A stretch of 64,000 nucleotides of DNA from Cordilura impudica. Its lineage: Eukaryota; Arthropoda; Insecta; Diptera; Scathophagidae. Location: assembly GCA_963682025.1 (NCBI GenBank), contig OY821519.1, positions 107,430,099 to 107,494,098 on the forward strand, in the 5' to 3' direction. The notes under the pieces were generated by a model. It was not told where the DNA came from and did not search any database. It saw nothing but the letters and a program-made list of their open reading frames with translations. The position numbers and the translations under genes were made by a program. Below are positions 33,191 to 45,036 of the stretch, piece after piece (the stretch's first letter is position 1; every line of letters starts with the position of its first letter).

Positions 33191-33547
33191 TTTTTCTTAT
33201 TTGTATTTTACATAGTGACAAACAACGCCAAAACACTACTGCAGAGACACCTCGAAGTATACGGCCGGCTCTCAGCTTATCCATCAGGGCCATTATTGAC
33301 ATTACAGTGGTGGTGGTGATAAGCCAAGACGACTTTATCTGACATCACCGTGGTAAATCGATCTTTAGGTTGCCGTGCGAGCATCAAATCCTTGTAAAGT
33401 TTGCAACGCATTGTGGCAAATAATTGTTTTTTGCCCTAAACAATAGCGATTTAAAATAATTATTTCTATGAAAATTTGAAAAAATATTCGTTGGCGCACA
33501 CGACACTGTTTTATGTTTTTTTAAGTTTCTCACAAGACTTTACTAAA
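33191..33547. other. Unassigned spacer
   Basis: Includes slightly GC-richer sequence (33230-33400) with no reading frame or repeat that I recognise, then an A-run leading to the next DINE-like copy. Confidence 0.4.
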
Positions 33548-34339
33548 ACAAGTAAGAAAATTATAGTCGGTCTAGACCGACTATACGATAGCCTATACCA
33601 TGCGTTTAGAGCCCTATCTCTCAGGCCCAACTAACTGGATAAAGAAAATAAACATAAACCAAATTTGAGTTGGATTTTATTAATTTTTTCGCCTGCAGAT
33701 ATGAAAAAGTTCATATCGGATGCTATATCTATATGGGGACTACGCCCAAAAATGGACCGATTCTGACCATGTTTGGTAAAGTCTCCTGTATTTTGCAAAA
33801 ATATATACAAACAAAATTTGAGAAGAATCAGTGCAATATTTTTGTTTTTTGATAGATTTAAGTGAATATCTGGAAGCGGCTCTATATGAGGCCTATGACT
33901 AAGAACTGTCCAATAGGGATCATTTTTGGACCACTGGTTAGTGGATGTAATAAACACATACAAACCCAATTTGACCTTGATCTTATGGCAATTTATGTCG
34001 ATTTCATAGGGGTCATTTGTATGGGGACTTGGTCTGAATATAGACTGAATTTCACCAATTTCAATAGCGTTCATCCCATGGCCGACAAAAGATCAAATAC
34101 CAAATTTCGTCAAAATATATTCATATTTGCGACCTGCCGTTTGATTACAAGCTTTACATGGACAAACAGACGGACGGACGGACGGACGGACGGACGGACG
34201 GACATCGTTAAATCGAATCAGATAGTGATTCTGATTCGATCGGTATAATTAAAGATGGGTGTAGGTCAAATATTTTTGGTTGTTACAAACAGCAGCACAA
34301 AGTCATTATACCCAAACCACATAGTGGTATAGGGTATAA
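33548..34339 (+). mobile_element. DINE-1-like element, family A copy 5
   Basis: Complete, with palindrome, body and hairpin. The GACG microsatellite (about 34168-34203) is among the longest in the window, with about eight to nine units. Body sequence is close to copies 3, 15 and 19, suggesting recent activity. Confidence 0.87.
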
Positions 34340-34540
34340 TCATCTAGCAGATATGGTATATGCATCTATTTGGTACCAGGTAAAATGACATATATATGCT
34401 TCATTGCATGATCAGTCTTTAAATAAAATAAAATTGAAAGACTCGAGGATTTATATGCTGAATTACTCCAAAACGGCAGTAAATGTGCCAAATGACGACT
34501 GAAAGTATAAAGAAGCCTATACTAGCAGCTGTTGTAAAAA

Positions 34541-35320
34541 AACAAGTAAGAAAATTATAGTCGGTCAGGACCGACTATACGATACCATGGTTTATAGACC
34601 CTATCTCTTCGGCCCAACTAATTTGATATAGAAAATAAGCATAAACCAAATTTGAGTGGCATTGTTATTATTTTGTTTGGCTGCAGATATGAAAAAGTTC
34701 ATATCGGATGCTATATTTATATGGGGACTAGGTCGAAAAATGGACCGATCCTGACCATATTTGTTAAAGTCATTTATATTTTGAAAAAATATATACAGAC
34801 CAAATTTTAGAAAAATCTGTGCAATATTTTTGTTTTTTGATAGATTTAAGTGAAGATCGGGAAGCAGCTCTATATGGGGCGTATGACTAAGAATTGTTCT
34901 ATAGGGATTTTATTTGGACTACGAATTAATGGATATAATAAACACATACAAACCCAATTTGACTGAGATTTATATGATAATTTGGCAATTTATGTCGATT
35001 TCATAGGGGTCATTTGTATGGGGACTAGGTGTGAACAAGGACCGATTTTCACTAATTTTAATAGCCCTATGGCCGATGAAAGCTCATATACCCAAAGTTC
35101 ATCGAAATATATTCATATTTGCGACCTGGTAGTTTGATTACAAGGTTAACATGGACACACATACGAACGGACGGACGGACGGACATCGCTAAATCGACTC
35201 AGAAAGTGATTCTAAGTCGATCGGTATAATAAAGGATGAGTCTAGGTCAAATATTTTTGGTAGTTACAAACAGCAGCACAAAGACATTATATCCAAACCA
35301 CATTGTGTTATAGGGTATAA
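34541..35320 (+). mobile_element. DINE-1-like element, family A copy 6
   Basis: Full-length, older subfamily: the palindrome is broken (GGTCAGGACCGAC), the GACG tract is short (35166-35183), and it reads CGACTCAGAAAGTGATTCTA where younger copies have GAATCAGATAGTG. The hairpin stem is mutated (CACATTGTGTTATAGGG). Confidence 0.83.
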
Positions 35321-36218
35321 ATATAAAACGCTATGTAAACTTTTTGATAAAAGATAAAATCTATATTCATCCATGCCCAAATAACATAAAATTTAGTAAA
35401 TTTAATCACGATATTGTTTTATTTTTTACTTAGAATAAATTGTTGAAAATATCTATAAAAAATTTGATTATTTTGTAAAAAAAAAAAGCTTGCAAAAAAG
35501 CTAATATTTACATCCTTTTTTAAATTTATGTATATACACGTACATATGTTTGCTCATTCTCATATCCTTTCTTGTTTTAAAATTACAAACCGGAAATTAG
35601 ACGCCAATAGATACTTTTAGTTGATGATGCGTATCAAGTTATGTTTTGTTTTTCCAAAAATCCCATTAAATAAGTTTGGCAAGCTTAGCATCAAATGGTT
35701 TCATTGAAAAAATAAAGGCAATTATTATTTTTGAACTGAAGTAAAATCCTTTAAAAGGATTCATATGTAATGAAACATATTTATGACTATTTATATAATA
35801 ATTACAATGTTTATAAGATACGGGCATACTGATGTTTACTGAATAAACTTAGATTATGCAGTCCGGCAAAAGAGATATAGATTTCTTGAATGAAGTGGAT
35901 ACTCAGTGATTTGGTAAATACAAATAGTATCTATGTAAAACAGAAACGATGGATACAGCCTATCACAAACCCTTTTGAATATTTACTGGGCCATTGGAAG
36001 TGAGAAATTGCAAGTCAAGTTCAAAGTACTGGGCCAGGATAATAAAATTTCAAAGGGGTTCTGTATTCTCAAATTTTCTGCTATAAAACTGTAGCTAAAT
36101 CTTATATAATTTTTTAAATATATCCATGTAAAAAAAGGATAACAAATACTTGTGTATGTTTGAATTAATATTCAAAAATTTCGTTTCAAATAATAACACT
36201 GTGTGACAAAAAAAAAAA
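35321..36218. other. AT-rich stretch without recognisable feature
   Basis: About 0.9 kb of AT-rich sequence; no gene, inverted repeat or known family seen. Confidence 0.5.
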
Positions 36219-36985
36219 ACAAGTAAGAAAATTGTAGTCGGTCGAGACCGAATATATGATACCCTATACCATACGTTTAGAGACCCTATCTCTTAAGCCC
36301 AACTAACTGGATACAGAAAATAAGCAAAAACCAATTTTTTGTGGGATTTTTATTAATTTTTTTCGCTGCAGATATGAAAATGTTCATATCGGATGCTATA
36401 TCTATATGGGGACTAGGCCCAAAAATGGAACGATCCGACTATGTTTGGTTAAGTCTCTTGAATTTTGCAAAAATATATACAAACAAAATTTGAGAAGAAT
36501 CAGTGCAATATTTTTGTTTTTTGATAGAATTAAGTGAAGATCGGGAAGCAGCTCTATATGGGGTCTATGACTGAGAGTTGTCCCAGGGATCATTTTTGGA
36601 CTACTGATTAATGGAAGTAATATATACATAAAAACCCCAATTAGACTAACATTTTTATGTTGATTTGGATCTTATGGCAATTAATGTCGATTTCATAGGG
36701 GTGATTTGTATGGGGGCTAGGTCTTAACATGGACGGATTCTCTCCGATTTCAACAGCGTCCATCCCATGGCCAAAGGAAGATCAAGTACTAAATTTCATC
36801 AAAATATATTCATATTTGCGACCTGCAGTTTGATTACAAGCTTTACATGGACACACAGACGGACGGACATCGTTAAATCAAATCATATAGTGATTCTGAT
36901 TCGATCGGTATAATTATAGATGGGTGTAAGTCAAATATTTTTAGTTGTTACATACAGCAGCACAAAGTCATTATAAAAAAACACC
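36219..36985 (+). mobile_element. DINE-1-like element, family A copy 7 (hairpin end lost)
   Basis: Starts CAAGTAAGAAAATTGTAGTC with a decayed palindrome. The microsatellite is very short (GACGGACGGACATCG near 36857). The right end stops at GCACAAAGTCATTATAA and runs into an A-rich joint followed by copy 8 in opposite orientation. Confidence 0.8.
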
Positions 36986-37000
36986 ACATCCCAGGTATTT

Positions 37001-37740
37001 ATACCCTATACCACCTTGTGGTTTGGGTAAAATGCCTTTGTGCTGCTGTTTGTAACTACCAAAAATATTTGACTTAGACCCATCTTTTATTATACCGATC
37101 GAATCAGAATCACTATCTGATTCGATTTAAGGATGTTCGTCCATCCGTCCGTCCGTCTGTCTGTGTGTCCATGTAAAGCTTGTAATCAAACTGCAGGCCG
37201 CAAATATGAATATATTTTGATGAAGTTTGGCATGTAAGCTTCCATCGGCCATAGGATGAAAGCTTTTGAAATTGGCGAGAATCGGTCCATGTTCAGACCT
37301 AGCCCCCATACAAATGACCCATATGAAATCGACTTAAATTGCCATAAGATCCAAATTATCGTATAAATCTTATTCAAATTTGGTTTGTATGTGTTTATTA
37401 CATCCATTAATCAGTAGTCCAAAAATGATACCTATGGGACAACTCTTAGTCATAGGCCCCATATAGAGCTGCTTCCCGATCTTCACTTAAATCTATCAAA
37501 AATCAAAAATATTGCACTGATTCTTCTCAAATTTTGTTTGTATTTATTTTTGCAAAATACAAGAGAACCAAACATGGTCAGGATCGGTCCAGTTTTGGGC
37601 CTAGTCCCCATATAGGTATAGCATCCGATATGAACTTTTTCATATCTGCAGCCAAAAAAATTAATAAAAATCCCACTCAAATTTGGTTTATGCTTATTTT
37701 CTATATCCAGTTAGTTGGGCCTGAGGGTTAGGGTCTCTAG
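37001..37740 (-). mobile_element. DINE-1-like element, family A copy 8 (palindrome end lost)
   Basis: Minus orientation, starting TATACCCTATACCACCTTGT, with CCGTCCGTCCGTC near 37141-37160. The far end stops at GGGTCTCTAGGGTCATT, where a 400-bp inverted-repeat element begins, so its palindrome end is missing. Confidence 0.82.
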
Positions 37741-37747
37741 GGTCATT

Positions 37748-38147
37748 GGTCTTGTCGAGTACAACAAGTCCCTGTCCTAGAAATTTTTGAAACACCTCCA
37801 AATTATTGAGTAATGGGTAAAGAACTGGTTTTTCGGTCCTTTTGCACATATAAGGCAGTAACTTTGTTGAATATGGACCAATTTTGAATTTCGCAGCGGA
37901 TTTAGAAAGAGGAAACTAAGGCGTTTCGAAGATGTGAACATTGTATTTAAGTAATATTGAGAGCTCTGTTCGTATTCCTTCAACAAACTCATTCTGTTTT
38001 AAATATTCTCTATTTTTCAACTTTGGAGATGTTTTTAAACATTTTTTTTTATTTAAGGGCCGTATCACATATGGACTTATTATAAAAGTATGTTTATTTA
38101 TGTTTCGAAAATTTCAAGGACAGGGTCTTGTTGTTCTCGACAAGACC
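37748..38147. mobile_element. Unclassified MITE with ~40-bp inverted termini
   Basis: The left end GGTCTTGTCGAGTACAACAA then GTCCCTGTCCT...AAATTTTTG is matched in reverse at 38106-38147. The tip itself contains the self-complementary words CTTGT and ACAAG. The interior has no convincing gene. It replaces the end of DINE-like copy 8. Target duplication unresolved. Confidence 0.72.
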
Positions 38148-38826
38148 TATCTGAAAAAAAGTATCGGCATTTCAGGTATTTCTGTTTCGTTCTTTATCGT
38201 ATCACTGTGTTATCATTAAAATTGTTTAAGATTCCATTTGATAAAATAATACCTAGGTAATTTTCTGAATTTATTCGCTGAAGAAAGAAATGAGAGATCA
38301 TAAATTTTTCTCGAGTTAAAGCTGAAAACCTAAATGAGCAAATATCGGGATAAAAAAAAATTAAAAAGACCATAAAAAAAAGTTGGTTTACGAATGCCAA
38401 GCCCTTTGGAAGTTATAATATACTTAGCTAAAATGTTTACCCTGACTTAGAATTTCTCACCTCCAGAGAATTTCTCACCTCCAGTAGCGCTATGAAATTA
38501 ACGTGAAAATTGCGTAACATTTATTGAAAGCGCGAGTCTAGTACCGAACACAGATGTCAAGTCATCTATGTAGAGGCAAAATGCAGGAATACAACAATAT
38601 GGGTTATAAGCTGTATGGTTGAAGATATATGATGGATAACGTTCAGTGTTCGTATCAATTATGTTCCAAATGTTTTGTATATACTCACATCCAAAGCTGT
38701 ATTACTTAGCAATAAATTAAATAAAAAAAAAATATAAAAATAAAATAATATAATATATGCTCGTCTTGAGAACTGCAAGACCACTGTGACGATTTAGTTA
38801 CATTCAAAAAGTTTTTTTCATATTTT
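38148..38826. other. Unassigned sequence with a tandem 19-bp duplication
   Basis: AGAATTTCTCACCTCCAG occurs twice in tandem near 38449-38484. On the minus strand around 38590-38560 the words CLYIDDLTSVFGT could be a relic of a YxDD reverse transcriptase box, but too little surrounds it for a call. Confidence 0.35.
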
Positions 38827-39450
38827 TATACCCTATACCACTATGTGGTTGGGGCATAATGACTTTGCGTTGCTGTTTGTAACTACCAAAAATATTTGAC
38901 CTAGGCCCAACTTTTATTATACCGATCGACTCAGAATCAATTTCTGAGTCGATTGAGCGATGTAAGTCCGTCCGTCCGTCCATCCGTCCGTCTGTCCGGG
39001 TGTGTGTTCATCTAAACTTTTTAATCAAACTACAGGTGGCATGTATGAATATATTTTGACAAAATTGGGTTTATAGGCTTTTATCGGCCATATGATGAAC
39101 GCTTTTGAAATTGGCGAAATGCGGCCCTTGTTCAGCCCTAAATTGTAATAAGATCCATGTTATCATATAGATCTCAGATTTTTCTCAAATTTGGTATGTA
39201 TATATTTTTTCAAAATATAAGTAACTTTGCCAAATATGGTTAAGATCGGTCGATTTTTCGACCTAATCCCCATATAAATACAGCATCCGACATGAACTTT
39301 ATCATATTTGCAGCAAAAAAATTGATAACAATGCCACTCAAATTTGGTTTATGCTTAGTTTAGTTTCCGGACCGAAAGGTAGGGTTTCTAAACCATGGTA
39401 TAGGGTATCATATGGTCGGTCTAGACCGACTATAATATTCTTGCTTGTTT
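38827..39450 (-). mobile_element. DINE-1-like element, family A copy 9 (internal deletion)
   Basis: Both ends are present: TATACCCTATACCACTATGT and GGTCTAGACCGACTATAATA then TTCTTGCTTG. About 150 bp are missing between GATCCATGTTATCATATAGA and the TTTTTCTCAAATTTGG segment, so the middle GATCTTCACTTAAATCTATC part is lost. The microsatellite is 38965-38994. Confidence 0.83.
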
Positions 39451-39799
39451 TTAAATACATTTTTGATTTTTTTATATTGACAACCATAAAGTAAAGAAAA
39501 TAAAACAACTATTTTTTCTTCAAACAACAATCCAGGATTTATAGGATTACACAATATGCGAGTTACCCCAGTGAATATAGAGGATTATTGGTATTTTGGT
39601 AAATTTAGGTGACATTAAGAACAAAAAGAAAGTTACTTAAAATTCAAAAGATGTTTTTGTTTGTGTGTGTCTTTTTTTCTTTTCTTTTTTTTGGAAAAGG
39701 ATTTAAAAATTCGCAGCCTTACTTTATGAACTGCGACATCTAAAAGAAAATAAGTCTAAACAACAAAAAAAAAAAATAAGGAAAACAAAACAAAAAACA
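39451..39799. other. AT-rich spacer
   Basis: Poly-purine and poly-T runs, no gene or repeat recognised. Confidence 0.45.
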
Positions 39800-40000
39800 A
39801 AAAAAATAGAATTGTAGTCGCCTTAGACCGACCATTGCTACCTTGAGTTGAGACAAAGGGTTCTAGATCCAACTACTTAATGACATTATTACTAATTTGT
39901 TAGCCTGCATATAAAAAAAAGTTCATATCGGATGGTATATCGAAAAACGGGCCAATTATGACCATATATGGTTAAGTAACTTATTTTCTCAAAAACATAT
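39800..40000 (+). mobile_element. DINE-1-like family A copy 10, left part (split)
   Basis: A very diverged left half: TTGTAGTCGCCTTAGACCGA, CATATAAAAAAAAGTTCATATCG and TGACCATATATGGTTAAGTA. It is cut at 40000 by the 1686-bp element and resumes at 41687 with ATATACAAAAACAATCTGTG. Confidence 0.65.
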
Positions 40001-41686
40001 GGGTCATTTTCAAAAAAAAAAAAATTTAAATTTGATCTTTAGCAATTTTTTTTTTAAATTAAATTTTTACACTTTAGTGATAGCCAAGACTCTGAACTTT
40101 ATCATGGTATAAATTCTAACTTTGTCAAGAAAATTACAATATGTTATTTATAATGATTTGTGATGAGGAACGAAATATTTTGTCCACTCTGTTACTTGAA
40201 TAAACTTTGTTTTCCTATGCAAATTATTCAGTTGAATTTAAGTTTTTTGATTTTTGCAAATACTCTTTACTTTTTATACATATAAATTGTTTTTAGATAT
40301 TATAATCGCTTTTTGCAAATTATGGAATAATACTTGATGAAAGCTTATTTAGGTAATGTGTTAATATAAAAAATTTTATTTTATGTGTCAAACCAATATC
40401 ACAGTTTCTAGTTTTTTTTTTTTTTTTTTTTTTTTAATTCAAGGAAACTTGGATTCACAATATTTGAGTTATTTTAAAAGAATAGGCAACAATTATATTT
40501 TCTTATTTTCTTAGTAAAATTTATAATATTATAATAAATAAGGACACACTTACCTTGCACCTTATATTTTATTTTTCATATTAGACTTCAGACAATAGAC
40601 TTTAAACTAAGAATGTGATATTTTAATTTATTTTTTTTTTTTTAATAGAAAGAATAATATATTTTTCCTGTCCTAGCTCATCTTAGCTCCGATCCAACAC
40701 AATTATAATTTTTGCTAAAGCAAAAGAAATGGCATGTTTGTTACAAATAGTCCATTCTGTTCCACTGTATATGTAACAGAGTGGACAATGTAACAGAGTG
40801 GACACATAACCCTAAAAGTTGAATTGTAGCATAAAAGAATTTTAAATAATAAGAGATTATTTGACAGTTGTAAATAATGATCTGCTTTATAATTTACTTA
40901 ATTAAAAAGTAGTTATTATATTTAAAAAATTATGTAACAGAGTGGGCATTTACTAATAACATTTAGGTCATGTATAGACATAAAAGCCATCATACCTGTG
41001 TTTCTGCAACATCCAATCCAATATGGCTGATCAAGTGAACTTGTGCCCTTTACACAGTTCAGTACTGTTGCCAACTCTAATATTATTTAATATTTTATAT
41101 TTAAAATTCCTTGTAACAGAGTGGACTCTATGGAGTTGAATATAGTGTGGGACACTTAAATAAAAATCTCTATATCGAAGCATAAAAAAAATTTAAAAAT
41201 GATTTTTGTCAGTATTTTTTAAGATCAGGAGCCAAATCACCGCATTCATTTTCGAATAGTTATTCTTTCCCTGATTAAGAAGAAAAGCTACTCGTGGTCG
41301 AGCGTTTGTCCGCCATCTTCAAATAGTAAACCAAAATATGGAATTTTGATTGATTTTATTCGATGTCGAATGCGGTGATTTGGCCCCAGGTATTTTATTA
41401 TATAGTACATAAACTTTTATTATAACTTAAAGCCAATTCCTTCCAAACATGGTAAAATGTTCCAAATTTAAGCCTGGGACAGCTTGTTTCCTCTGCCAAG
41501 TTCATAAACATTATTTTCTGTAAGATATTTTATTTCATTTTAACCCTTGGAAAATATTTGCAACTTAGAACAATAAGATGAGGACTAATAAACAAATACA
41601 AGCATTTTGCAAATGCTTTTTTTTTATTTAAATAAGAATTATTAACTTTGTGGGCGTAGTTTTTACACTATTTTTGAAAATGACCC
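40001..41686. mobile_element. Unclassified TIR element, 1686 bp, with ATAT target duplication
   Basis: The termini are 16-bp inverted repeats, GGGTCATTTTCAAAAA, at 40001 and (reversed) at 41686. ATAT is present on both sides (39997-40000 and 41687-41690). The flanks join to restore the DINE-like sequence CATATACAAA, confirming an insertion with a 4-bp duplication. No long open frame exists. The motif GTAACAGAGTGGAC or close variants occurs five times: reversed at 40182-40195, direct at 40773 and 40789, 40934 and 41112. It also contains a small nested MITE (41229-41386). Confidence 0.82.
41229..41386. mobile_element. Small MITE nested in the 1686-bp element
   Basis: GAGCCAAATCACCGCATTC at the left is matched by GAATGCGGTGATTTGGC at the right. 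A diverged relative lies at 24688-24785. Non-coding, about 158 bp. Confidence 0.68.
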
Positions 41687-41780
41687 ATATACAAAAACAA
41701 TCTGTGCAATATTTTTAATTTTTGATCAATTTAAAGCTAATATGGAGCTCTAGCTTAGAATTGTCTGCAAGATGGTTGCC
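41687..41780 (+). mobile_element. DINE-1-like family A copy 10, right part (split)
   Basis: Resumes with ATATACAAAAACAATCTGTG, AATATTTTTAATTTTTGATC and TTAGAATTGTC, the middle of family A, then degrades. The microsatellite and hairpin end are absent. Confidence 0.6.
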
Positions 41781-42060
41781 GCGATTTTTGATTTTGGCGA
41801 TTTTTAATTTTGTCGATTTTTTAAATAGGCGTTTCCGTAGTACGTTATATTTTCCTTATAGGGGGTGCCATGCCCACTAATCCCAACCCGCACAATTTCT
41901 ATTGGACTACTCGCATTATTATCTGATGGACTCGTGCAAAGTCCTTTTATAGTACACCAGTTATATGATATTATATATTTACTTTGTCTGATAAACGCTG
42001 ACGAATTGAAGTTAAAATTTACGAATATAACTTCGGTGGAAGTGCATCATGAAATTTATA
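41781..42060. repeat. AAATCG minisatellite remnant followed by repeat D, copy 3
   Basis: 41785-41825 has units such as GCGATTTTTGATTTTGGC. From about 41862, GGGTGCCATGCCCACTAATC, GGACTACTCGCATTATTATC and GATATTATATATTTACTTTG match the repeat at 43740-43880. Confidence 0.5.
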
Positions 42061-42437
42061 ATAGTATACGAAATAGGCGATTTCTTGTGACTAATGTTTT
42101 GTTTTACCATTTTTTCCCCCCGATTTTGACCAAACGTATATTATTTGAAAGGTATTCCTTTTAGCCATTTTGCAGATTTACAGATTTTTAAATTTTTTCC
42201 TTTATTTTGAGTAAATTGCATTTAAAGTTGCTACTAACACATACATAAAATTATACAATGTGTATGTGTGTTTATTAAATTTGTTAATATGTTTGTAATA
42301 AAAATGAATTTGTTGTTTGTGTTGATTCGTGAATTAGCTATAATTGATTAGTATACTTTTAGGGTCTTTATTTAATGAAAATAAAAATTTCCTGGAATTT
42401 GCGCTCGAATTTTGAGGGCTGGAATCTGCTAGTTTAT
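42061..42437 (+). repeat. Unclassified repeat E, copy 2
   Basis: Runs from AATAGGCGATTTCTTGTGAC through ATTATTTGAAAGGTATTCCT and TGCTACTAACACATACATAA to GGCTGGAATCTGCTAGT. It is the best reference for copy 3, which a DINE-like element splits at the sequence corresponding to TATAATTTTATGTATG. The overlapping 99-codon open frame (41865-42164) spans two repeats and is not a gene. Confidence 0.6.
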
Positions 42438-42449
42438 AATAATTTACGA

Positions 42450-42690
42450 AATACTAGAAATTTTGTCGAGAAAAACTACATTGAATTTAAATACGTTAAT
42501 ATTGATATTATAAAATCCATTTGTAGTGTAAAGTAAAACTCTGTGGGATATGATAATGTTAATCCAAAATTCATTAAAATACTTCTTCCAGTTGTACCGC
42601 CTTATATAACTTTATTAAATCCTACTTTTGGATCAAGCTAAATATAGCTGCCCTTGAGCAAGGCATAGATTTTCCGTTTTATATCCAACC
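42450..42690 (+). pseudogene. Jockey-like reverse transcriptase fragment
   Basis: Reads IDIIKSICSVK, stop, then NSVGYDNVNPKFIKILLPVV and PPYITLLNPTFGSS. The S-x-G-x-D-x-x-x-x-x-FIK-x-LLP-x-V-P-Y pattern is the RT region just before the fingers in jockey-type non-LTR elements. Only about 60 residues survive. Confidence 0.5.
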
Positions 42691-42870
42691 TTGAATTTAG
42701 AAAGTTATATATTAAAAGAATTTATTGAATAAACTTTGCATTCAAGATCTTTTTCAATATTTTTCTCCTCTCAAACCTCTATAACTAGAGTTCTAATTAA
42801 CGTAGGCTATTGACATAGGTCTAAGAACACTCAGTGTATCAAGCTCCTTCTTTTGAGCTATTAACTGCTT

Positions 42871-43105
42871 AAATTCGTTGTGTTTGAGGAAAGTTATGCG
42901 TGGAGAATCAACTTTACTTTTACTGTACGCTAACTTATCTTGGCATATTTTGGCATTACTGTACGTTAACTTCTCTTGGCAAATTCGTTGGGTTTGAGGA
43001 AAGTTATGCGTGGACAATCAACTTTACTTTTACTGTACTTAACTTCTGTTGGCATATTTTTGATTTACTGTACGTTAACTTCTCTTGGCAAATTTTGGTA
43101 TTATA
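42871..43105. repeat. 110-bp tandem duplication with ~36-bp subrepeats
   Basis: AAATTCGTTG-GTTTGAGGAAAG starts at 42871 and again at 42981, a 110-bp period, two copies. Inside each, a word like TACTGTACGTTAACTTCTCT then TGGCAAATTTTGG occurs twice (near 42919, 42957, 43032, 43067). The open frame through it is a result of the repeat. Confidence 0.75.
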
Positions 43106-43149
43106 TTACACAAATTAATATAATATAATATAATGCTGCGGAGCAGCAG

Positions 43150-43300
43150 GGGTCATTTGAAATTTTTTTTATTTAAGCGATTTTTGATTTGGAAGATTTT
43201 TGATTTTGGCGATTTTTGTTTTTGACGATTTTTGTTATTCGCGGTTTTTAGTTCGTGGATTTTTGGTTTCGCGATTCCTGAATTTGGCGATGTCGCCCTT
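43150..43300 (-). repeat. AAATCG-type imperfect minisatellite
   Basis: Units such as GGCGATTTTTGTTTTTGAC and GGAAGATTTTTGATTTT repeat irregularly about nine times. It is the reverse orientation of 3586-3690. Confidence 0.6.
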
Positions 43301-43369
43301 ATTTGCTACGACTACTCATATTGGTAATTAATGTATCTAACGAAAGTTTTAAGGCTGTCGATTTCATAG

Positions 43370-43733
43370 ATGTGGTTTGGGTATAATCAATTTGTGCTGC
43401 TGTTTGGACCTACCAAAAATATTTGACCTAGACCCATCTTTTATTATACCGATCGACTCAGAATCACAAATATTGCACAGATTTTTCTCAAATTTGGTTT
43501 GTATATATTTTTTCAATATATAATTGATCGGGGTCGGTCATTTTTCGGCCTAGTCCCCATATATATATATGGCACCCGATATGAACTTTTTCATATATGC
43601 AGCCAAAAAATTAATAACAATGCCACTCAAATTTGATTTATGCTTTTTTTATGTCTAATTAGTTGGACGTAAACGCATGGTATAGGGTATCGTATAGTAG
43701 GTCTAGACCGACTATAATTTTCTTTCTTTTTTT
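43370..43733 (-). mobile_element. DINE-1-like family A copy 11, deletion derivative
   Basis: Starts ATGTGGTTTGGGTATAATCA and jumps from CCGATCGACTCAGAATCACA directly to AATATTGCACAGATTTTTCT, losing the microsatellite and about 350 bp. It ends with GGTCTAGACCGACTATAATT. The break lies at the shared word ATCAC/AAATATTGC. Confidence 0.82.
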
Positions 43734-43739
43734 TTTTTG

Positions 43740-44072
43740 TACTGGAAGTATCTAATCCTACCCCGCCCATTTTTTTCTGACTACTCACATTAATATCTGA
43801 TGGCTCGTAGAAAGTCTCAAGACCTTTCTTTTTATCGTACGCCAGTTGTGTGATATTATATATTTATTTTTTATGAGCGTTGCCATGCACACTCCCTGAA
43901 AACACCCTTTTTTTTCGACTAATTACATGAATAAAGTCAGGATTTATGCAAAATCCCAAGTTTCTCACTATTACAGTATTCCAGATATATGATATATGAT
44001 TTGTATGAGAGGTGATCTGATCCCGCCCATTTTCCTCATCAAGTCATATGGGAGGTGCAACGCCAACCAAAT
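43740..44072. repeat. Degenerate repeat D, copy 4
   Basis: CCGCCCATTTTTTTCTGACT, ATTAATATCTGATGGCTCGT and ATATTATATATTTATTTTTT match 41870-41990. A second related part starts near 43915 (GACTAATTACATG, ATTCCAGATATATGATAT, CCGCCCATTTTCCTCATC). Non-coding. Confidence 0.45.
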
Positions 44073-44829
44073 CAAGTAAAATAATTATAGTCGGTCTCTA
44101 TTGACTATACGATATTCTATACCATGCGTTAAAAGACCCTGTGTCTCTGGCCCAATTATTTATACAAAATGAACATAAACCAAATTTGGGTGGCAAGCTT
44201 GTTTGCCTTCGGATACTAAAAAATCATATCGGATACAATATTTATATGCGGCCTAGGTCGACAAATGGACCGATCATGACCATATTTGGTAAGTTCACTT
44301 AGTTTTTGCAAAAACATATGCAAACCAAATTTGAGAAAAAAATCTGTGCAATATTTTTGTTTCTGATAGATTTAGTTGAAGATCGGGAATTAGCTTCATA
44401 TGGAAGCTCTGACTAAGAATTGTCCTATTGGGTTTATTTTTGAACTACTGATAAAAAGATGTAATAAACATACACACACTCAATTTGTCCGAGATCTATA
44501 CGATAATTTTGATAATATGGCAATTTAAGTCGATCTCATAGGGGTCATTTGTATGGGCACTAAGTCTGAAAATAGACCGCTTTTCACCAATTTTTATAGC
44601 ATTCATCCTATGACTGATAGAAGTTTATACACTAAATTTCATCAAAATATATTAATAATTGCGACCTATAGTTTGATTAAAGGTTTACATGGACACACAG
44701 ACAGACGGAAGGACGGACGGACAGACGGACAGGTGGACATCGCCAAATCAACTCATAAAGTGATTGCAAGTCAATCGGTATAATAAATGATGGGTGCAGG
44801 TCAAAAATTTTGGTAGTTATTATACCCTG
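44073..44829 (+). mobile_element. DINE-1-like element, family A copy 12 (old, hairpin end cut)
   Basis: Starts CAAGTAAAATAATTATAGTC with a broken palindrome (GGTCTCTATTGACTATA). The body is diverged and the GACG tract is at 44702-44735. It stops at TTGGTAGTTATTATACCC, before the usual hairpin. Confidence 0.8.
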
Positions 44830-45036
44830 ATATAAAAACTGTAATATATCTAAATTTTCCCACCATTTCGAAGCAGTTAGCGGTTGAATTTTCTTGGGCA
44901 ACTACTGTTCGCATATTAACAAAGTGTATATGTTTTTACTTACATTTATCTGTAACTACTTTCTTATTTTCTTATCAGAATGTTCACACGTGAAAATAGT
45001 GTCGATCAAAATAAAATTAACAAAATTCACAAAATT

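Noticed and set aside
38560..38600. YIDD-like reverse transcriptase box on the minus strand.
   Set aside because: Only about ten residues fit and no other RT block is nearby in frame.
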